32,591 nucleotides of DNA, taken from IMG/VR virus record IMGVR_UViG_3300015262_000285, positions 1 to 32,591 of that record, one strand, 5' to 3'. The first letter of the stretch is position 1, and each line of letters starts with the position of its first letter. The notes below the pieces were generated by a model that saw only the letters and a program-made list of their open reading frames with translations, ran no database searches and was not told where the DNA came from. The DNA is from a virus. The translations under genes and the position numbers were made by a program. Positions 1 through 6,664 of this stretch are shown piece after piece.

Positions 1-969
1 ATGGCAGCACCAACAAAAGACGGCAAAGTATGGCGCCACAGGGTAATGGTCGCCGGAACACGTTTCAGCGGGACATTCGACACGAAGGCGGCTGCCTTGG
101 CCTGGGAGGCTGAGCAGCGAATCAATGCTGGCGGCAAAAAAGCAGTGGTCAATACGAAGACCTGCGCCGATGCTTTCCGCAAGTACGAGCTTGAGGTATC
201 GAAGTTGAAGCGAGGCCACAGATGGGAGGCGTTCCGCCTGGCGTTCTTTGCAGAGATGCCGCTCGGCTCCGTCAGGATGTGTGATTTGGATGCTACTCAT
301 ATTGCTGCTTGGCGCGATGAACGGCTGCTATCTGTCCAGGGCGGTTCGGTAACCCGAGAAATGAACCTGCTGTCGCACGTATTTTCCGTCGCTCGTAAGG
401 AGTGGAAATGGATATCGGCCAGTCCTACGGCCGACGTCGCGCGGCCAAAGGCAAAGCCGCCCCGAGATCGCCTTATTAGCTCCGAGGAGATCAAAAAGAT
501 TTGTATCGCTCTTGGTTGGGATCACCAGGCGGCCGGTGTGGTCCCGAAGACCAAGCAGCAGCGCATCGCCATAGCTTTCCTGTTCGCCATTGAAACTGCG
601 ATGCGTGCTGGGGAAATATGCTCGTTGCAGGCGGAAGATGTGAATGGTCGCGTGGCGCGGCTGCGGATGACGAAAAACGGATTGCCTCGCGATGTGGCCT
701 TGTCGCCGCGTGCGGTGGAGTTGTGGGCTATGGTGCCAGAGGGGTTCGACTTGACGCCGGCGTCGCTCGATGCCATGTTCCGCAGGGCGCGCGATACGAC
801 TGGCATTAAGGGTTTGACATTCCATGATACGCGCCATGAAGCAATCACCAGGCTTGCTGGCAAACTTACCGTGCTGGACCTAGCGCGGATGGTGGGGCAT
901 CAGGATATTCGGCAGTTGCAAACCTACTACAATGCAACTGCCGACGATATTGCGGCAAGGTTAACCTAA
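1..969 (+). CDS. int: Phage tyrosine recombinase (integrase)
   Basis: This 322-aa protein catalyses site-specific integration and excision of the phage. The N-terminal 150 residues look like an arm/core-binding region. The catalytic domain follows, with Arg202 (AMRAGE motif), Lys225, the H-D-T-R box at His275-Arg278, Gly299-His300 and the probable nucleophile Tyr309, nine residues after His300. All of the R-K-H-R-H-Y catalytic set is present, so the enzyme looks intact. The gene begins at the first base of the window, so its promoter, ribosome site and any attL lie outside. It is convergent with the AlpA-like gene, only 31 bp away, unlike an int gene carried on the early transcript. The family call is secure; specificity and attachment site cannot be read. 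Confidence 0.95.
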   Translation: MAAPTKDGKVWRHRVMVAGTRFSGTFDTKAAALAWEAEQRINAGGKKAVVNTKTCADAFRKYELEVSKLKRGHRWEAFRLAFFAEMPLGSVRMCDLDATHIAAWRDERLLSVQGGSVTREMNLLSHVFSVARKEWKWISASPTADVARPKAKPPRDRLISSEEIKKICIALGWDHQAAGVVPKTKQQRIAIAFLFAIETAMRAGEICSLQAEDVNGRVARLRMTKNGLPRDVALSPRAVELWAMVPEGFDLTPASLDAMFRRARDTTGIKGLTFHDTRHEAITRLAGKLTVLDLARMVGHQDIRQLQTYYNATADDIAARLT

Positions 970-987
970 CGGAGTGGCATGACAGGT

Positions 988-1001
988 GCGGCATTAGCCG
1001 C
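988..1001. terminator. Short hairpin between convergent int and AlpA-like genes
   Basis: A perfect 5-bp inverted repeat (GCGGC, loop ATTA, GCCGC) lies between the int stop codon and the stop codon of the convergent gene, touching the latter. No T-run follows on either strand, so it would be a weak terminator at best. The position suggests transcript separation, but this is inference. Confidence 0.25.
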
Positions 1002-1258
1002 TACGCCACATGGCTTTCAGTCCACTTGATTACTTCCCGCGCCTTGTACAGTGCTTGCGCGCGCCCTGGTGTTGGGAGTCGAATCGGACGGGGGAACGAC
1101 GGTAGGCACACGATATCGTCGCGCACGGTGTCTACGGATCGCTTTAGATATGCGGCGATGTTCTTGGTGTCCCATAAGTCAACCTCGACAGGTAGCGGTG
1201 GTGGTAGTGGCTTGGACAGGCGCTCAAGCAGCTTCACCAGCATTTCTTCGGTACTCAT
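1001..1258 (-). CDS. AlpA/excisionase-like small DNA-binding protein
   Basis: An 85-aa protein with an N-terminal leader (residues 1-25, proline-rich at 17-23) followed by an AlpA/MerR-type winged helix-turn-helix. The segment around residues 28-47 reads W-D-T-K-N-I-A-A-Y-L-K-R-S-V-D-T-V, the classic 'helix-then-recognition-helix' pattern, and it is followed by the F-P-R-P-I-R-L turn found in AlpA proteins. The start is supported by AAGGA seven bases upstream. It is the last gene of the leftward early operon and adjoins int, so an excisionase (recombination directionality) role is likely. A transcriptional regulator is the alternative. Confidence 0.72.
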   Translation of the reverse strand: MSTEEMLVKLLERLSKPLPPPLPVEVDLWDTKNIAAYLKRSVDTVRDDIVCLPSFPRPIRLPTPGRAQALYKAREVIKWTESHVA

Positions 1259-1373
1259 ACTTTTCCTTTCGTGTTCTCTACAAGTGATGCAGTTCTGATT
1301 TGCGCAACATATTTAATAAGCATGATTCGATACTGCCCGATTGACTCGCAACTATGCATAGGGCGTTCCGCAG

Positions 1374-1607
1374 TCATAGCTGGTACTCCAGGGCGCCGGT
1401 TGTACTCTTGATGGCCTCGATGGCCTCCAGTGGCACGGCGCGGAACATGCCGGCCCACTGGTGGTCCAGCTCCACCCAGGCGTGCAGCTCGCCATTGCCC
1501 ACGTCGCGGCGCAGGTCGCTTACGGTGCCTGCCTGGTAGCCTTCGTCGGTATCGAAGGTCACTCGGTCGCCAATTGAGACCGGCTGAGAAAATTCAGGTG
1601 TTTGCAT
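1374..1607 (-). CDS. Small phage protein of unknown function (77 aa)
   Basis: Not recognised. A 77-aa soluble protein whose middle (S-I-G-D-R-V-T-F, then E-G-Y-Q-A-G-T-V-S-D-L) resembles a small beta-barrel (SH3-like) fold. I chose ATG 1607 because AAGGAG lies eight bases upstream; a GTG at 1616 is too close to that site. The replication gene A stops at 1613, so the two genes are nearly contiguous and probably coupled. It sits between A and the AlpA-like gene in the early operon. An accessory role in replication or regulation is possible, but nothing in the sequence proves it. Confidence 0.6.
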   Translation of the reverse strand: MQTPEFSQPVSIGDRVTFDTDEGYQAGTVSDLRRDVGNGELHAWVELDHQWAGMFRAVPLEAIEAIKSTTGALEYQL

Positions 1608-1612
1608 GGGTA

Positions 1613-3394
1613 TCACTCCTTTTTATATTTGCGTTGCAGATGCGCCAAATGCGCGCTTGGCGCGCCTGGCTGCCGTTTTTTGTGGTGCAGATAGATGGCT
1701 TCGGTATCAATCCGGGCGCATGGCGCGCCCTCCCTATCAAAACTCCGTCCAACATAGAAGGACGGAGCAAAATTTATATTTTTCCCGATCGGATTTTCGA
1801 TCGGATTTTTATTGGCCCATGCCGGGCGCGAACAGTTATTTACACCAGTCCGAGGAACGGCAAGGGCCACCCCGGCCCGGTCTATCGTCCAGCGGTAGCG
1901 GGTGGACTCATAGACCGCATGCGGCTGTGCCGCCAGATACACGCCTACCGGCCTGTGCACCTCCACCTGCTCATAGCGCCCTTCGACGCCCTCTACCCGC
2001 TTGGCAATCTGTATCGCGGCCTTGCGGCCTACGGTAGGCCCGCCCATGGCTCGGATGAAGCGGGCGAAGTCGGCGCGCTGGGCGATGGCCGGATTGTCGG
2101 ACTCTACTTTCTGCGCGGCCTGGTAGGCTTCACGGATAGGCTCAGGCGCATTGCGCACCGACTCCTCCGACAGGCGGCGGAACTCGCGCCACACGCCCAC
2201 CGGCACGCCGCCGATCTGCTGGAACTGGCGAATGCCCCACACCTGCGACCAGTACGTGACGCGCTGGGAGGCGGTGAATTCCATATTGCCGAACATATCG
2301 GGCGCGATGACGTAGGTTCTGCCGTCTTCGAATACCTTGTGATCCCCCACCCCGGAGCCGTCGATGTTCTTGCTGACGTATTTGGCGATATAGCCCGCCG
2401 CCGTGCCTTTTCCGGCCTCGATCCTCACCAGCTTGACGCGGTTTTTGATGGCGCCCGGCTCGTCACGGTCTTCATGCATAGCGTAGGCGCTTATCACGCA
2501 TTCCATCGCGGTCTGGTGCTCAGGCGCGACGAACAGCAGCATGTGCCAGTGCGGGCATCCGTCCGTGTGCGGCTCAGCAATTCGGAAGCCGTAGGGCCGG
2601 ATACCGCGACGGTGCAGCGATGACCGGATACGCTTCCATACGTCCGCCAGATAGGTCTGCGCCGCGCGCGGCGTCGGGCTGCCGAATTCCGTGTACTTTG
2701 CGTTCGTGCCGCCCACCGAGTGGTATTTGCTGGGACAAGTGACCGTCCAGAACATGCCGACGTGGCGCATCTTGTCAGCCACTTCTTCGAAGCCGCGTAT
2801 GCGCAGCATCAATTCGCCTCGGCGCAGGGTTTTATTGCCCATGCCTAGCGCGGCCAGTTCGGCCAGACTGTAGACGTCGCCGTGCTCGTTGGTGGCCGTG
2901 ACGGCTGCCAGTGCCTTCTGGTTTGCCTCGTTTTGCGCCGCTTGTGCCAGGCACGTTTCACGGCTTACATACGGGTCAGCGCGTACGTAGGTCAGGCCCA
3001 GCTGGATCGACGTGTGCTCAAAGCGACGCATCAATTCCTTGCGCAGTGCGCGGCGCCACCATGCGTGGTCTGCTGCGCGCGCGATGTAGCCGCCTATCGT
3101 CTTCTTATCGTCAGGCGGCAGCACGCCGCGCCTGGCGCATATCACATCAATTGCGGCCTTGATGGCGTGCTCATCATGCAGGCGCGCACAGACCTCGTAG
3201 CACTCGCGGGCGGCCTGCAAGGCGGCCACAGATATTGCACCTGGCCCGGTCATGGCGCCATTGCTGTCGGCCAGCGGCAGGCGCTGATCGTCGGCCAGCA
3301 CGGCATCGACTACGCGCTGGCGCGGCACGTTCAAGCCGCCGAACATGCTCTGCACGGCGGCGGCCATGCGTGACGGTATGCCCATGGAAAGCAT
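1613..3394 (-). CDS. A: P2 GpA-type rolling-circle replication initiator
   Basis: A 593-aa HUH-superfamily endonuclease related to P2 GpA, which nicks the phage origin and stays bound through a 5'-phosphotyrosine to start rolling-circle replication. The metal-binding HUH motif is in C-P-H-W-H-M-L-L-F (His282, His284). The paired catalytic tyrosines are Tyr335 and Tyr339 in G-Y-I-A-K-Y-V-S-K-N, matching the two-tyrosine signature of P2 GpA. It is shorter than P2 GpA (about 760 aa), mainly outside the HUH core. ATG 3394 is preferred over TTG 3397 because AAGG lies seven bases upstream. The start overlaps the stop of the preceding gene (TGATG). In P2 the origin lies inside A; no nick site was assigned here. 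Confidence 0.93.
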   Translation of the reverse strand: MLSMGIPSRMAAAVQSMFGGLNVPRQRVVDAVLADDQRLPLADSNGAMTGPGAISVAALQAARECYEVCARLHDEHAIKAAIDVICARRGVLPPDDKKTIGGYIARAADHAWWRRALRKELMRRFEHTSIQLGLTYVRADPYVSRETCLAQAAQNEANQKALAAVTATNEHGDVYSLAELAALGMGNKTLRRGELMLRIRGFEEVADKMRHVGMFWTVTCPSKYHSVGGTNAKYTEFGSPTPRAAQTYLADVWKRIRSSLHRRGIRPYGFRIAEPHTDGCPHWHMLLFVAPEHQTAMECVISAYAMHEDRDEPGAIKNRVKLVRIEAGKGTAAGYIAKYVSKNIDGSGVGDHKVFEDGRTYVIAPDMFGNMEFTASQRVTYWSQVWGIRQFQQIGGVPVGVWREFRRLSEESVRNAPEPIREAYQAAQKVESDNPAIAQRADFARFIRAMGGPTVGRKAAIQIAKRVEGVEGRYEQVEVHRPVGVYLAAQPHAVYESTRYRWTIDRAGVALAVPRTGVNNCSRPAWANKNPIENPIGKNINFAPSFYVGRSFDREGAPCARIDTEAIYLHHKKRQPGAPSAHLAHLQRKYKKE

Positions 3395-3819
3395 CAATGC
3401 ACCTTCCCACTTGTCTCAGGCATGCGCCCGCCATTCATACATTTCTTGACCACACTGAGATTGCCTTGTAGCTTGTCCAGTTCGACCCAGATGCGGCCGC
3501 GCTCCAATGCATTGAATTTATTTAGGGCGTCGCGTGCACGCTCTTTTGGCATGCGCGCCGACATGACGGCTACCATGCGAGCGGCCAGCGGTACACGCGT
3601 CCAGTAGGCGGCGCGGAAAGCCTCGACATCTGCCGGTGTGGAGATCATCGCCAGCACAGCCGCAGAGCGTTCCATGCGCTGTTCGCGTGGTGTTGCATTG
3701 ATCTGCGCGGACACAGCGTCCATTTCGGCCAGAAACGCCCTGGTTTCCAGCTCTTGTTTGGTTAGTGTCGGGCCGGCGACGGCTGCGACGGCTGCCAATT
3801 CATTGGCTATGCTGCGCAT
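3394..3819 (-). CDS. Hypothetical early phage protein (141 aa)
   Basis: Not recognised. A 141-aa, mostly alpha-helical and charged protein without membrane segments or cysteine clusters; the one cysteine is near the C terminus. ATG 3819 is preferred over an upstream in-frame TTG (3837) because GGGAG sits seven bases before it. It lies directly upstream of gene A and its TGA overlaps the A start, so translation of A is probably coupled to it. A role in replication control is a guess from position. Confidence 0.65.
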   Translation of the reverse strand: MRSIANELAAVAAVAGPTLTKQELETRAFLAEMDAVSAQINATPREQRMERSAAVLAMISTPADVEAFRAAYWTRVPLAARMVAVMSARMPKERARDALNKFNALERGRIWVELDKLQGNLSVVKKCMNGGRMPETSGKVH

Positions 3820-3821
3820 TT

Positions 3822-4037
3822 TCAACTCCCGATCCAACCAAATGCTGCCATCAACACAGGCGCGAACATGACAAGCCCGGCCATCAGGCCGCTGCAGAAG
3901 GTTTTCAGATTCTCTTTCATTAACTTCCTCTTTTTGGGTTTGAACGGGTTCAACACACTCAAAACCTTGTCGCGCGCGGCCAGAATCTCGGCGGCAGGCT
4001 GGAAGGACAGGTGATTGTCGATAAGGGACGCCGGCAT
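3822..4037 (-). CDS. Small membrane protein (71 aa)
   Basis: Not recognised by family. The N-terminal half is soluble and ends in a basic stretch (P-F-K-P-K-K-R-K). The last 25 residues form one hydrophobic segment rich in Leu, Ala, Met and Phe, ending G-W-I-G-S, so this looks like a tail-anchored inner-membrane protein with its basic side in the cytoplasm. AAGGA seven bases before ATG 4037 supports this start. A second well-spaced GAGG lies before an internal in-frame ATG at 3920, which would yield only the membrane segment (32 aa). The gene may therefore make two products. Confidence 0.55.
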   Translation of the reverse strand: MPASLIDNHLSFQPAAEILAARDKVLSVLNPFKPKKRKLMKENLKTFCSGLMAGLVMFAPVLMAAFGWIGS

Positions 4038-4040
4038 GGT

Positions 4041-4139
4041 TCAGTCCTTGATGGCGCCGATGGCTCGCAGCACGTCAGGGGTAATGACGATCAGGAGCGA
4101 CAGCAGCCAGACGCCGCAGGTTTTGGTCAGGCGCAGCAT
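4041..4139 (-). CDS. Very small hydrophobic protein (32 aa)
   Basis: An ORF of 32 codons whose product begins M-L-R-L-T-K-T-C-G and continues with a hydrophobic stretch (V-W-L-L-S-L-L-I-V-I), consistent with a single membrane segment. The ATG overlaps the stop codon of the upstream gene (TGATG) and AGGGA lies at a proper distance. It ends two bases before the start region of the next membrane protein. The tight packing on both sides argues that it is translated. Function unknown. Confidence 0.45.
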   Translation of the reverse strand: MLRLTKTCGVWLLSLLIVITPDVLRAIGAIKD

Positions 4140-4540
4140 CAGCGTGTCCCTGCCTTGAGAAAATGTTCTGCCCAGTACGGGAGCGTGTGCGATGCGCCGC
4201 AGCAGTGCCGGGAACCCGCTTCAGTGGCGAAAATGTAGTTCACCTCGATGGGTAGCTTGCCGACCAGGGCGCGTTGCTTGGCTGGCGCGAAAAAGCCGTC
4301 ACGCTCCAGTGCCTGCGCATCGCTGACGATGAAGGTCAGATTGGCGGCGCCGTAGGCGTGATAGGTCTTGGCAATCTCATGGATGTGTGCGGTCAGCGCC
4401 GCGATGCTGATGCCCGCGCTGGCTTGCAGCAGAAAACACGTCGGTGCCACGGGGACAATACAATTTTGCAAGGTCGGGCGGATCGTGCTTGATGCCATGG
4501 ATGCGCCGGCATGGCTGGTGGCGTGCAGCGTGTTTTCCAT
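4139..4540 (-). CDS. Hypothetical early phage protein (133 aa)
   Basis: Not recognised. A 133-aa protein with AAGGA six bases before ATG 4540. It contains a hydrophobic alpha-helical segment (A-G-I-S-I-A-A-L-T-A-H) and several cysteines (two adjacent near residue 113), but no clear metal-binding spacing. It is separated from the upstream ogr-like gene by 121 bp in which I see no gene. It belongs to the same leftward transcript, judging by strand and tight downstream spacing. No function can be assigned. Confidence 0.6.
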   Translation of the reverse strand: MENTLHATSHAGASMASSTIRPTLQNCIVPVAPTCFLLQASAGISIAALTAHIHEIAKTYHAYGAANLTFIVSDAQALERDGFFAPAKQRALVGKLPIEVNYIFATEAGSRHCCGASHTLPYWAEHFLKAGTR

Positions 4541-4661
4541 CGGTTTTCCTTATTTCAGGTTGAACGAATCCCGCACGCTCAAAAGGGAGCGCAGCAGGGC
4601 ACAGCAAAACAGGGGGAGTTACACCGGCCGGGTTACGGCGGCGCGAGGATCGGGATAGTCA

Positions 4662-4925
4662 TCAGCAGCCCGCTGTCAGGTCCAGGGCGAGCTGGCTGGT
4701 GGCCGCCGCACGCGCATGCTGGGACATCGGGATGCGGATATCCGGCTTCGGCATGGCGGACAGCGAGAGGGTGCGCAGAACTTCCAGGCCTGCCACGAAA
4801 GAGTGCCCGCAGTCAGGGTTCTGGCACATGTAGGTGATTTCCTTGAACATGGCGGACATCGTGCGGCTTTTGACAGCGCGGACGGTGTATTCGCAATGCG
4901 GGCAGGGCAGGCCGATGACTCTCAT
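4662..4925 (-). CDS. ogr: Ogr/Delta-type zinc-finger late-gene activator
   Basis: An 87-aa member of the Ogr/Delta family, which activates the late promoters of P2-like phages by binding a dyad near -55 and contacting RNA polymerase. The four zinc ligands are visible: C-P-H-C at residues 8-11 and C-Q-N-P-D-C at 34-39, followed by G-H-S-F-V as in family members. I chose the internal ATG at 4925 because the zinc finger starts six residues later and because it overlaps the upstream stop (ATGA). The longer frame back to 5012 adds a basic, low-complexity N terminus not seen in the family. In P2, ogr lies downstream of D; here it is inside the C-repressed early operon. Confidence 0.88.
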   Translation of the reverse strand: MRVIGLPCPHCEYTVRAVKSRTMSAMFKEITYMCQNPDCGHSFVAGLEVLRTLSLSAMPKPDIRIPMSQHARAAATSQLALDLTAGC

Positions 4926-5110
4926 TTCAGCTTTCTTTCCACTTGGTACAGGGCGCGACCGCGACCTGTCATGTTTTTCGACTGTATGCGTAAGCGCGAC
5001 TTGACGAGCCATTCAGCCGCCTGATCGATACTTGCCAGCCCCTGGCGCTGGCGCACGAGTTCCAGCACCGCGCGCTCTTCGTCATTGAGGTGAATTTGAT
5101 GGTCTGGCAT
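4922..5110 (-). CDS. Small early protein upstream of ogr (62 aa)
   Basis: Not recognised by name. A 62-aa, highly charged helical protein (L-N-D-E-E-R-A-V-L-E-L-V-R-Q-R-Q-G near the start and a basic C-terminal half), compatible with a small DNA-binding or antirepressor-type protein. Its stop overlaps the ogr start by four bases, so Ogr translation is probably coupled to it. No strong ribosome site precedes ATG 5110. Confidence 0.6.
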   Translation of the reverse strand: MPDHQIHLNDEERAVLELVRQRQGLASIDQAAEWLVKSRLRIQSKNMTGRGRALYQVERKLK

Positions 5111-5147
5111 TTTCTGTAACTTTAGAGTTGCTCAAAAGTGACTCGGT

Positions 5148-5351
5148 TTAAACGCTGCGACGCTGTACGCTGTCGATGGTGGCGTCATCCAGGGCGATCA
5201 CGGCCAAGGCTTCACGCATCACGATCTGGCGCACTAGTACCGCAAGCTCTTCGCCCTGGTAGTTGGCGATCGAGGAAACGAGCTGGTGCTCGTAATCGTC
5301 CAGGCGCAGCATGACGCGGTGGCTGCGGATACGTTTTGCATCGGGGTACAT
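5148..5351 (-). CDS. Small early protein, possible DNA-binding (67 aa)
   Basis: A 67-aa protein starting at ATG 5351, with AAGGA seven bases upstream; a longer in-frame start at 5390 has no ribosome site and overlaps the preceding gene. The segment R-V-M-L-R-L-D-D-Y-E-H-Q-L-V followed by two helices resembles a ribbon-helix-helix protein: a short beta strand, then E-E-L-A-V-L-V-R-Q-I-V. This would be a second RHH-like protein in a row in the early operon. The role is unknown; regulation of early genes is a reasonable inference. Confidence 0.6.
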   Translation of the reverse strand: MYPDAKRIRSHRVMLRLDDYEHQLVSSIANYQGEELAVLVRQIVMREALAVIALDDATIDSVQRRSV

Positions 5352-5361
5352 GACGTGGTCC

Positions 5362-5565
5362 TTAGTGGGTGGGTTTGGATGCGAGTTCACGCTTGTAGTC
5401 GGCGAGGCCGCGCAGGATCAGGAAGCGGAGAAACCAGGCACGGGATCGTTGCTGCTCTGATGCGAAGGTTTCAACTTCCTGCACTTCGTCAGGTGCCAGG
5501 CGGACGCCCAAAGGCTGCGACGTAGCGCCCTTGGTAATGCGTCCGGTTTTGGATACGTTTTTCAT
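5362..5565 (-). CDS. Ribbon-helix-helix protein, first gene of early operon
   Basis: A 67-aa protein with a ribbon-helix-helix pattern: a strand at residues 18-24 (Q-P-L-G-V-R-L), a helix at P-D-E-V-Q-E-V-E-T-F-A-S-E-Q and a second helix ending L-R-F-L-I-L-R-G-L-A-D-Y. As the first gene read from the C-controlled early promoter it holds the position of Cox (P2) or Apl (186), although its fold differs from theirs. A Cox-like role (repressing the C promoter, aiding excision) is inference. The 5' untranslated leader predicted from the promoter is short, about 30 nt. Confidence 0.7.
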   Translation of the reverse strand: MKNVSKTGRITKGATSQPLGVRLAPDEVQEVETFASEQQRSRAWFLRFLILRGLADYKRELASKPTH

Positions 5566-5600
5566 AATGTTATGATGTGTAATCGCTACAGGATGGCGTA

Positions 5601-5629
5601 ACTATAGTATGTTAAAACATACTTGTCAA
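5601..5629 (-). promoter_or_regulatory. Early leftward promoter (TTGACA-17-TATAGT)
   Basis: Read leftward, TTGACA (5629-5624) is followed by exactly 17 bases and then TATAGT (5606-5601), so five of six -10 bases and all -35 bases match the sigma70 consensus. It points at the RHH gene and the whole early operon to A and the AlpA-like gene. The spacer is filled by the repressor operator, so bound repressor and RNA polymerase would exclude each other. Confidence 0.85.
5606..5623. promoter_or_regulatory. Perfect 18-bp operator of the C repressor
   Basis: Perfect inverted repeat with 8-bp arms, AGTATGTT and AACATACT, separated by AA. It starts at the first -10 base and ends next to the -35 hexamer of the early promoter, and lies 15 bp before the C repressor start. 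No second copy was found by eye elsewhere in the window. Assignment to C is by position and by the usual P2/HP1-type logic. Confidence 0.75.
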
Positions 5630-5638
5630 TATATATGT

Positions 5639-6091
5639 ATGGATAAAAATATTTTTGGTGATAGATTAAGGCAGGAGCGAACACGCCTGGGCCTTACACA
5701 AGAAGCGTTCGCGGCAATTGGTGGCGTGAAAAAACTCGCTCAGATTAACTATGAGCAAGGAAAGACCTTGCCCGATGCAGGCTACTTGGTTGCATTGGCC
5801 GGGATAGGAGTCGACATCTCATATGTGATGCTCGGAGTGCCAGCCAGCAACTCCTTGACTGATGATGAAAATGAGTTGCTAGTGGGCTATCGGCGCCTGG
5901 ATTTGCGCGGAAAAGCACGAGTGCTGGGTGTTGTAGAGGGAATTGCTGAGCCAGCTGTTACGTCTCCGTCCAGATCAGTCGAACGCAATACTCAAATGGT
6001 TTTTCATGGCAAGGTTGGCCAGCAAATTCATGGGGATATTACGGCTCCCCAAACGATCAATGTTGGGCGCAAAAAAAAATCACCGACGTAA
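5639..6091 (+). CDS. C: XRE-family immunity repressor (C)
   Basis: A 150-aa repressor with an N-terminal helix-turn-helix: residues 6-66 read F-G-D-R-L-R-Q-E-R, then L-G-L-T-Q-E-A-F-A and I-N-Y-E-Q-G-K-T-L-P-D, the XRE/Cro pattern. The C-terminal part is short, with no S24/LexA protease residues, so RecA-stimulated self-cleavage is not expected. Induction would need an antirepressor. The start at ATG 5639 is chosen because the HTH begins right after it; ATG 5609 would lie inside the operator and add ten unusual residues. No Shine-Dalgarno site is visible before either. The gene is divergent from the early operon. Confidence 0.88.
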   Translation: MDKNIFGDRLRQERTRLGLTQEAFAAIGGVKKLAQINYEQGKTLPDAGYLVALAGIGVDISYVMLGVPASNSLTDDENELLVGYRRLDLRGKARVLGVVEGIAEPAVTSPSRSVERNTQMVFHGKVGQQIHGDITAPQTINVGRKKKSPT

Positions 6092-6365
6092 ATCGTGGAG
6101 GAATGGGCGCTTTTCGTTCCTAAAAAGTGCCAGAAAATGGAAGGTTGCCGCTCTCGCCCCATTGCTCTTTGCCTGCTGCTTGCCGCAATACAGATGTGAA
6201 ATGATGGCTACGGTTGCCAGCAGCTTCATTAGAAATTCTTGCTATTACGATGGGAAAGCCTACACGGTCGGTATCGTCATCGAGACGGCGCAAGGTATCA
6301 AGTGCGAGTGTGTCACCGCTGCTGCTGATGGTTTTCCGATATGGGTGAGTGGGAACTGGAGTTAA
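6060..6365 (+). CDS. DUF1496-like small exported protein, start unresolved
   Basis: The last 45 codons encode C-Y-Y-D-G-K-A-Y-T-V-G-I-V-I-E, then C-E-C and a terminal tryptophan-rich end, a pattern I associate with the small periplasmic DUF1496 family. Upstream in the same frame is a basic stretch and a hydrophobic core (A-A-L-A-P-L-L-F-A-C-C), as in a signal peptide. The only in-frame ATGs are inside the C gene (for example 6060) or after the signal-like segment (6201), and none has a good ribosome site. A GGAGG with an ATG at 6103 is out of frame and stops after six codons. The gene may therefore have lost its start or be a decayed moron. Confidence 0.4.
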   Translation: MLGAKKNHRRKSWRNGRFSFLKSARKWKVAALAPLLFACCLPQYRCEMMATVASSFIRNSCYYDGKAYTVGIVIETAQGIKCECVTAAADGFPIWVSGNWS

Positions 6366-6664
6366 CTACATTCGCTACGGCAGATAAAATCGCGAGGCAT
6401 ATATAATCTTCCGAGCGGGAGGCGTGCCGGATAGACTTATTGTCGCCACAACACCCACGCAGCGAAGCGACAGACAACGCGCTGCACAATAGCATGGTTT
6501 TTAGTCGGTGTAATGCCCCCGTCAGCGAGATTTAGAATAAAAATTTGAATTGAGGTAGATGCTTGGAGGCAGTTCCGGCAGCGCGCAAAAATGGAGAATT
6601 TCCGAAGCTGCCGCAAATATTTTGATATATACCATTGGGAACAATGATCCGCATTGGATGAATA
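6366..6664. other. Non-coding AT-rich region before the nuclease gene
   Basis: About 300 bp with no supported ORF. It holds a TATAAT at 6402-6407 without a recognisable -35, a long-loop inverted repeat at 6576-6613 (perfect 7-bp arms CGGCAGC and GCTGCCG), and a small dyad at 6633-6646 (CATTG, GGAA, CAATG) with a third CATTG at 6652. These sit just upstream of the Mrr-like gene and may be control elements or part of an untranslated RNA. None is proven. Confidence 0.4.

Noticed and set aside
1430-2623. 397-codon frame opposite gene A
   Set aside because: Opposes the HUH initiator with intact motifs; no family features of its own.
4541-4661. Possible tiny ORF between ogr and the 133-aa gene
   Set aside because: Only a frame of about nine codons without a ribosome site.
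5623-5651. Rightward promoter for C using TTGTCA near 5623
   Set aside because: Its -10 would fall downstream of the C start codon; no convincing rightward promoter could be fixed.
6103-6123. GGAGG-ATG start for the DUF1496-like gene
   Set aside because: The spacing is too short, the frame is wrong and a stop follows after six codons.
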